DNA of 64,000 bases from DATAUD01 sp036268455 (lineage in GTDB: Bacteria; Verrucomicrobiota; Verrucomicrobiia; Limisphaerales; Palsa-1400), in contig DATAUD010000025.1 of the NCBI GenBank assembly GCA_036268455.1, forward strand, positions 40,992 through 104,991, in the 5' to 3' direction. Below the pieces are notes generated by a model. The model was not told where the DNA came from and made no database searches. It saw only the letters and a list, made by a program, of their open reading frames with translations. Numbering within the stretch: the first letter of the stretch is position 1; the number at the start of each line of letters is the position of its first letter. Made by a program: the position numbers and the translations under genes. Shown here in pieces: positions 62,093 through 64,000 of the stretch.

Positions 62093-63709
62093 TTAGAATT
62101 TCCAGGTCAAATCCATCTGCAAGACCTGGTACTTATTGACAGGATTCGGCAAAGGTAAATCCGCGTTGAAACCGCCTGTGCCAAGCTGGTCGTTGATCCG
62201 CTCGGCCCAGCCATAGCGCACCGTCGCGATCATCCCGTCGGTAAGGCTGTAAGCAAGCGCCGAGTAAAATCCTTGCATGTTCCCGCGACCTTCAAAAAAG
62301 TCTGAGTCGATGAGATTTGGGTCCAGCGCGTACTGTTCGACATGCTGCCAATAAAACCGTGCCTCCCAAGTGCCCCTCTTCACCATTTGGCCATAGACCA
62401 GGCCCAGATTGTTTCCCACCGCCACGCCAAATTGCATCGCCTGGTCCTGGCCAAGCTGGACCCCGCCGGGGAAAGGGTTCGGCGTGGGAGTCGTGCTGGT
62501 GTTTTGCGGCGAACTCCAAATCGCCTCACCCGCGTTATACGCCGCGCGCGCGCGATCATCGCCTTCAAGGTTGAGGCTGTAATCGCCGAACAATTTGAAA
62601 TCCAGGTTGTACATTTTGAAGTTCAACTCCATCGGAATTTCAAGGATGGCAAGATTATTGATTCCCGTCTGGTTGTAGCTTCCAAAGTTGGCGCCTGGCA
62701 GCGCGTAACCCGGAGGCACGGAAGAGGCGCCCGTCCCGCCGGGGAGCGTACTGGACCCGGTGCTGGAATTTGTATTGAACGTAAACCCATTGATTCCCTG
62801 CCCCACGAACGGGCCATAAAATCCCGCGCTTTGGTTGCCATGTCCCACATAGTTGTAAAAGACGGGGGCAACCTTGAATGAGATATTCGTATCGAGGTGA
62901 TAAACCCCTCCTACCTGCCAGGCCATCAAATAGGCATTATGATCGGAAAAGTCTCCCAGGCTATACGCGGGTGTTCCTCCCTCTACCGCCTCAGCGCTTG
63001 CGGGTGTTGTGTCCTGGTATATGTATTGCGCCAAATTCCCAAAAAATTCGATTGGGCCGCGCGTGAAATGTACCTTTTCCACCGCGCCTTCAGGCGTGTA
63101 GTCGGAATCCCAGGCCATGGATGTCGTATAAAGCGGTTGCGGCACCCTGCCTACCTCGACGTCCAGCCACGGAAGCGGCCGCCAACCCAGGTACGCCTGC
63201 CCGATAAAAACGCCGTAATTGTTCGCCTTGCTGAACGGCCCGTAATAAGGGGATTGTCCGCCGCTTGCATTGCCGAATGTGTTCCAGGGCGAGCGTTCGT
63301 TTGGCGAAGTCTCGAACCGCAACCCGTAATAATAGTCATCCGCAAGGTCGCCTCGAAGTCCCAGGCGCACCGCATAACGGAACCGGTTGGCGACATCATA
63401 AGACCCAGCGTACTGTCCGCCTTCCGGCCCGATCTTAGCCGAGCGGTTTTCATAGCGCATTCGGAGATCGCCAAACAACTCGACGCTTTTGATGACCTTG
63501 CTGATCTTGAATTGCGTTCCCGCTTGTTTCATCGCGTTGGTGTTCTCGGATTCCTTTTCAAGTTCTGTGGCCTCGTCCTTTGTGAGAACCCCTTTTTGCA
63601 CCAACTTATCCAGAATCGCGTCCGCGGAAACCTGGGCGCTCGCTGTTGCGACCAAGGCCAGGCTCGCCGCCGCCGCCAATAACCCCGCAAATTGATTTTT
63701 AAAATGCAT
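62093..63709 (-). CDS. outer-membrane porin, probably phosphate-controlled
   Basis: 538 residues from ATG 63709 (MHFKNQFAGL); the frame to 63751 overlaps the promoter region and is not used. Signal peptide (1-25, ending ATASAQ), a short coiled-coil (30-60, LDKLVQKGVLTKDEATELEK) and a beta-barrel with alternating aromatic strands to the terminal Trp-Lys-Phe, typical of outer-membrane barrels. It resembles the putative porin/OprO-OprP-like group. Tandem 11-bp repeats upstream look like a Pho box, suggesting induction by phosphate starvation. Confidence 0.82.
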   Translation of the reverse strand: MHFKNQFAGLLAAAASLALVATASAQVSADAILDKLVQKGVLTKDEATELEKESENTNAMKQAGTQFKISKVIKSVELFGDLRMRYENRSAKIGPEGGQYAGSYDVANRFRYAVRLGLRGDLADDYYYGLRFETSPNERSPWNTFGNASGGQSPYYGPFSKANNYGVFIGQAYLGWRPLPWLDVEVGRVPQPLYTTSMAWDSDYTPEGAVEKVHFTRGPIEFFGNLAQYIYQDTTPASAEAVEGGTPAYSLGDFSDHNAYLMAWQVGGVYHLDTNISFKVAPVFYNYVGHGNQSAGFYGPFVGQGINGFTFNTNSSTGSSTLPGGTGASSVPPGYALPGANFGSYNQTGINNLAILEIPMELNFKMYNLDFKLFGDYSLNLEGDDRARAAYNAGEAIWSSPQNTSTTPTPNPFPGGVQLGQDQAMQFGVAVGNNLGLVYGQMVKRGTWEARFYWQHVEQYALDPNLIDSDFFEGRGNMQGFYSALAYSLTDGMIATVRYGWAERINDQLGTGGFNADLPLPNPVNKYQVLQMDLTWKF

Positions 63710-63733
63710 AACCGTTCGTTGTTGAGCGGCCAT

Positions 63734-63806
63734 TTGATACCGGGCTTGCATGACAGATCAACGAACATTGTGTGACAATCCTGTAACATTCCACGACGTA
63801 ACATTC
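63734..63806 (-). promoter_or_regulatory. candidate Pho box and promoter of the porin gene
   Basis: On the minus strand, units GAATGTTACAG (63781-63791), GATTGTCACAC (63770-63780), AATGTTCGTTG (63759-63769) and ATCTGTCATGC (63748-63758) follow in an 11-base phase, three of them with a TGT(T/C)A core; a further GAATGTTACGT lies at 63796-63806. A -10-like TATCAA (63734-63739) lies 8 bases after the last unit, and the ATG at 63709 is downstream. This spacing is that of PhoB-activated promoters, where the box replaces the -35. Confidence 0.5.
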
Positions 63807-63860
63807 AGGTTACGATCAGCGTTTTTGGGCCTCCGCCCTTGACTCAAATGGGGGCTTTGA

Positions 63861-64000
63861 GAGCGTGTCTGAAAAATCATGGACATACGATTAAGCCAGT
63901 CTGGGCAGCATAACTCCGATCATGGTAATGTGCAGCCAAGCCTCGGCGTGGGCCGTCTTAACTTCATAATGGCGCACGAGGCGGCGATGTTTCATAAACC
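63861..64000. mobile_element. right end of an IS5-type insertion sequence
   Basis: Starts near GAGCGTGTCTGAAAAATC, which looks like an IS5-group terminal inverted repeat, and continues with the transposase 3' end off the window edge. The other end and target duplication are not visible. Confidence 0.6.
63891..64000 (-). CDS. IS5-family transposase, C-terminal fragment
   Basis: The minus strand reads FMKHRRLVRHYEVKTAHAEAW, then LHITMIGVMLPRLA and a stop at 63891. This is the usual C-terminus of IS5-group DDE transposases (RRLVRHYE...AEAWLHIAMI). Only about 36 residues are in the window. Confidence 0.8.
   Translation of the reverse strand, partial: FMKHRRLVRHYEVKTAHAEAWLHITMIGVMLPRLA

Noticed and set aside
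1..64000. CRISPR array, prophage or integrative element
   Set aside because: No regularly spaced repeats, integrase, phage structural genes or attachment-site pair were seen; only the IS end at the right edge is mobile.

Overview
The window reads as a chromosomal segment of a fairly GC-rich, Gram-negative, didermic bacterium, most likely a Verrucomicrobiota member of the Pedosphaera/Limisphaerales type. This is inferred from the gene mix: secretin cluster, periplasmic-glucan genes, Tat-exported oxidoreductases, the imuA-imuB-dnaE2 cassette and large histidine kinases without DNA-binding partners. No rRNA, tRNA or CRISPR array was found, so the taxonomy is not proven.

Layout. 1-4.9 kb (minus): truncated hflX, two paralogous hybrid histidine kinases and a PfkB sugar kinase. 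5.0-13.5 kb (plus): a zinc alcohol dehydrogenase, a zinc-ribbon membrane protein, then a tightly overlapping secretion/pilus block (GspE/PilB ATPase, GspL/PilMN, GspM/PilO, GspD/PilQ secretin). 13.5-23.4 kb (minus): nadA, then a compact run opgG-(unknown membrane protein)-opgH-KDG-kinase-like-gluQ-bioF-bioA, linking periplasmic glucan synthesis with biotin genes. 23.9-30.3 kb (plus): a ketosynthase immediately followed by two overlapping sensor kinases, then a methyltransferase. 30.3-31.0 kb: a decayed toxin-antitoxin locus and one copy of a 73-bp repeat. 31.0-34.7 kb (plus): rpsO, pnp and an MBL-fold hydrolase whose 3' end is the second, inverted copy of that repeat. 34.8-40.1 kb (minus): the imuA-imuB-dnaE2 mutagenesis cassette. 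40.3-40.9 kb: a second toxin-antitoxin pair with an intact antitoxin and a PIN toxin broken by two frameshifts. 41-53.3 kb: housekeeping genes (aroB, sugar isomerase, nusB-PHP-ftsY, pntAA-pntAB-pntB, pdxH, thiS), an unusual protein resembling plant IQM proteins, a DR2241-like Fe-S protein, a TlpA-like protein and a LAB_N/zinc-ribbon fusion. 53.3-64 kb: acnA, an AT-richer island with a 48-residue membrane protein and a truncated AIPR abortive-infection gene, dinB, a Gfo/Idh/MocA oxidoreductase, an orphan DGQHR-domain protein, a DUF971 protein, a porin preceded by tandem 11-bp repeats that look like a Pho box, and the end of an IS5-type element.

Most interesting signals: the 11-bp-phased repeats in front of the porin; the IQM-like protein; the opgG-X-opgH operon with an undescribed third member; the two broken toxin-antitoxin loci; the inverted 73-bp repeats bracketing rpsO-pnp; the truncated AIPR gene with its small membrane neighbour; and the collagen-like tail on the GspM-like protein.
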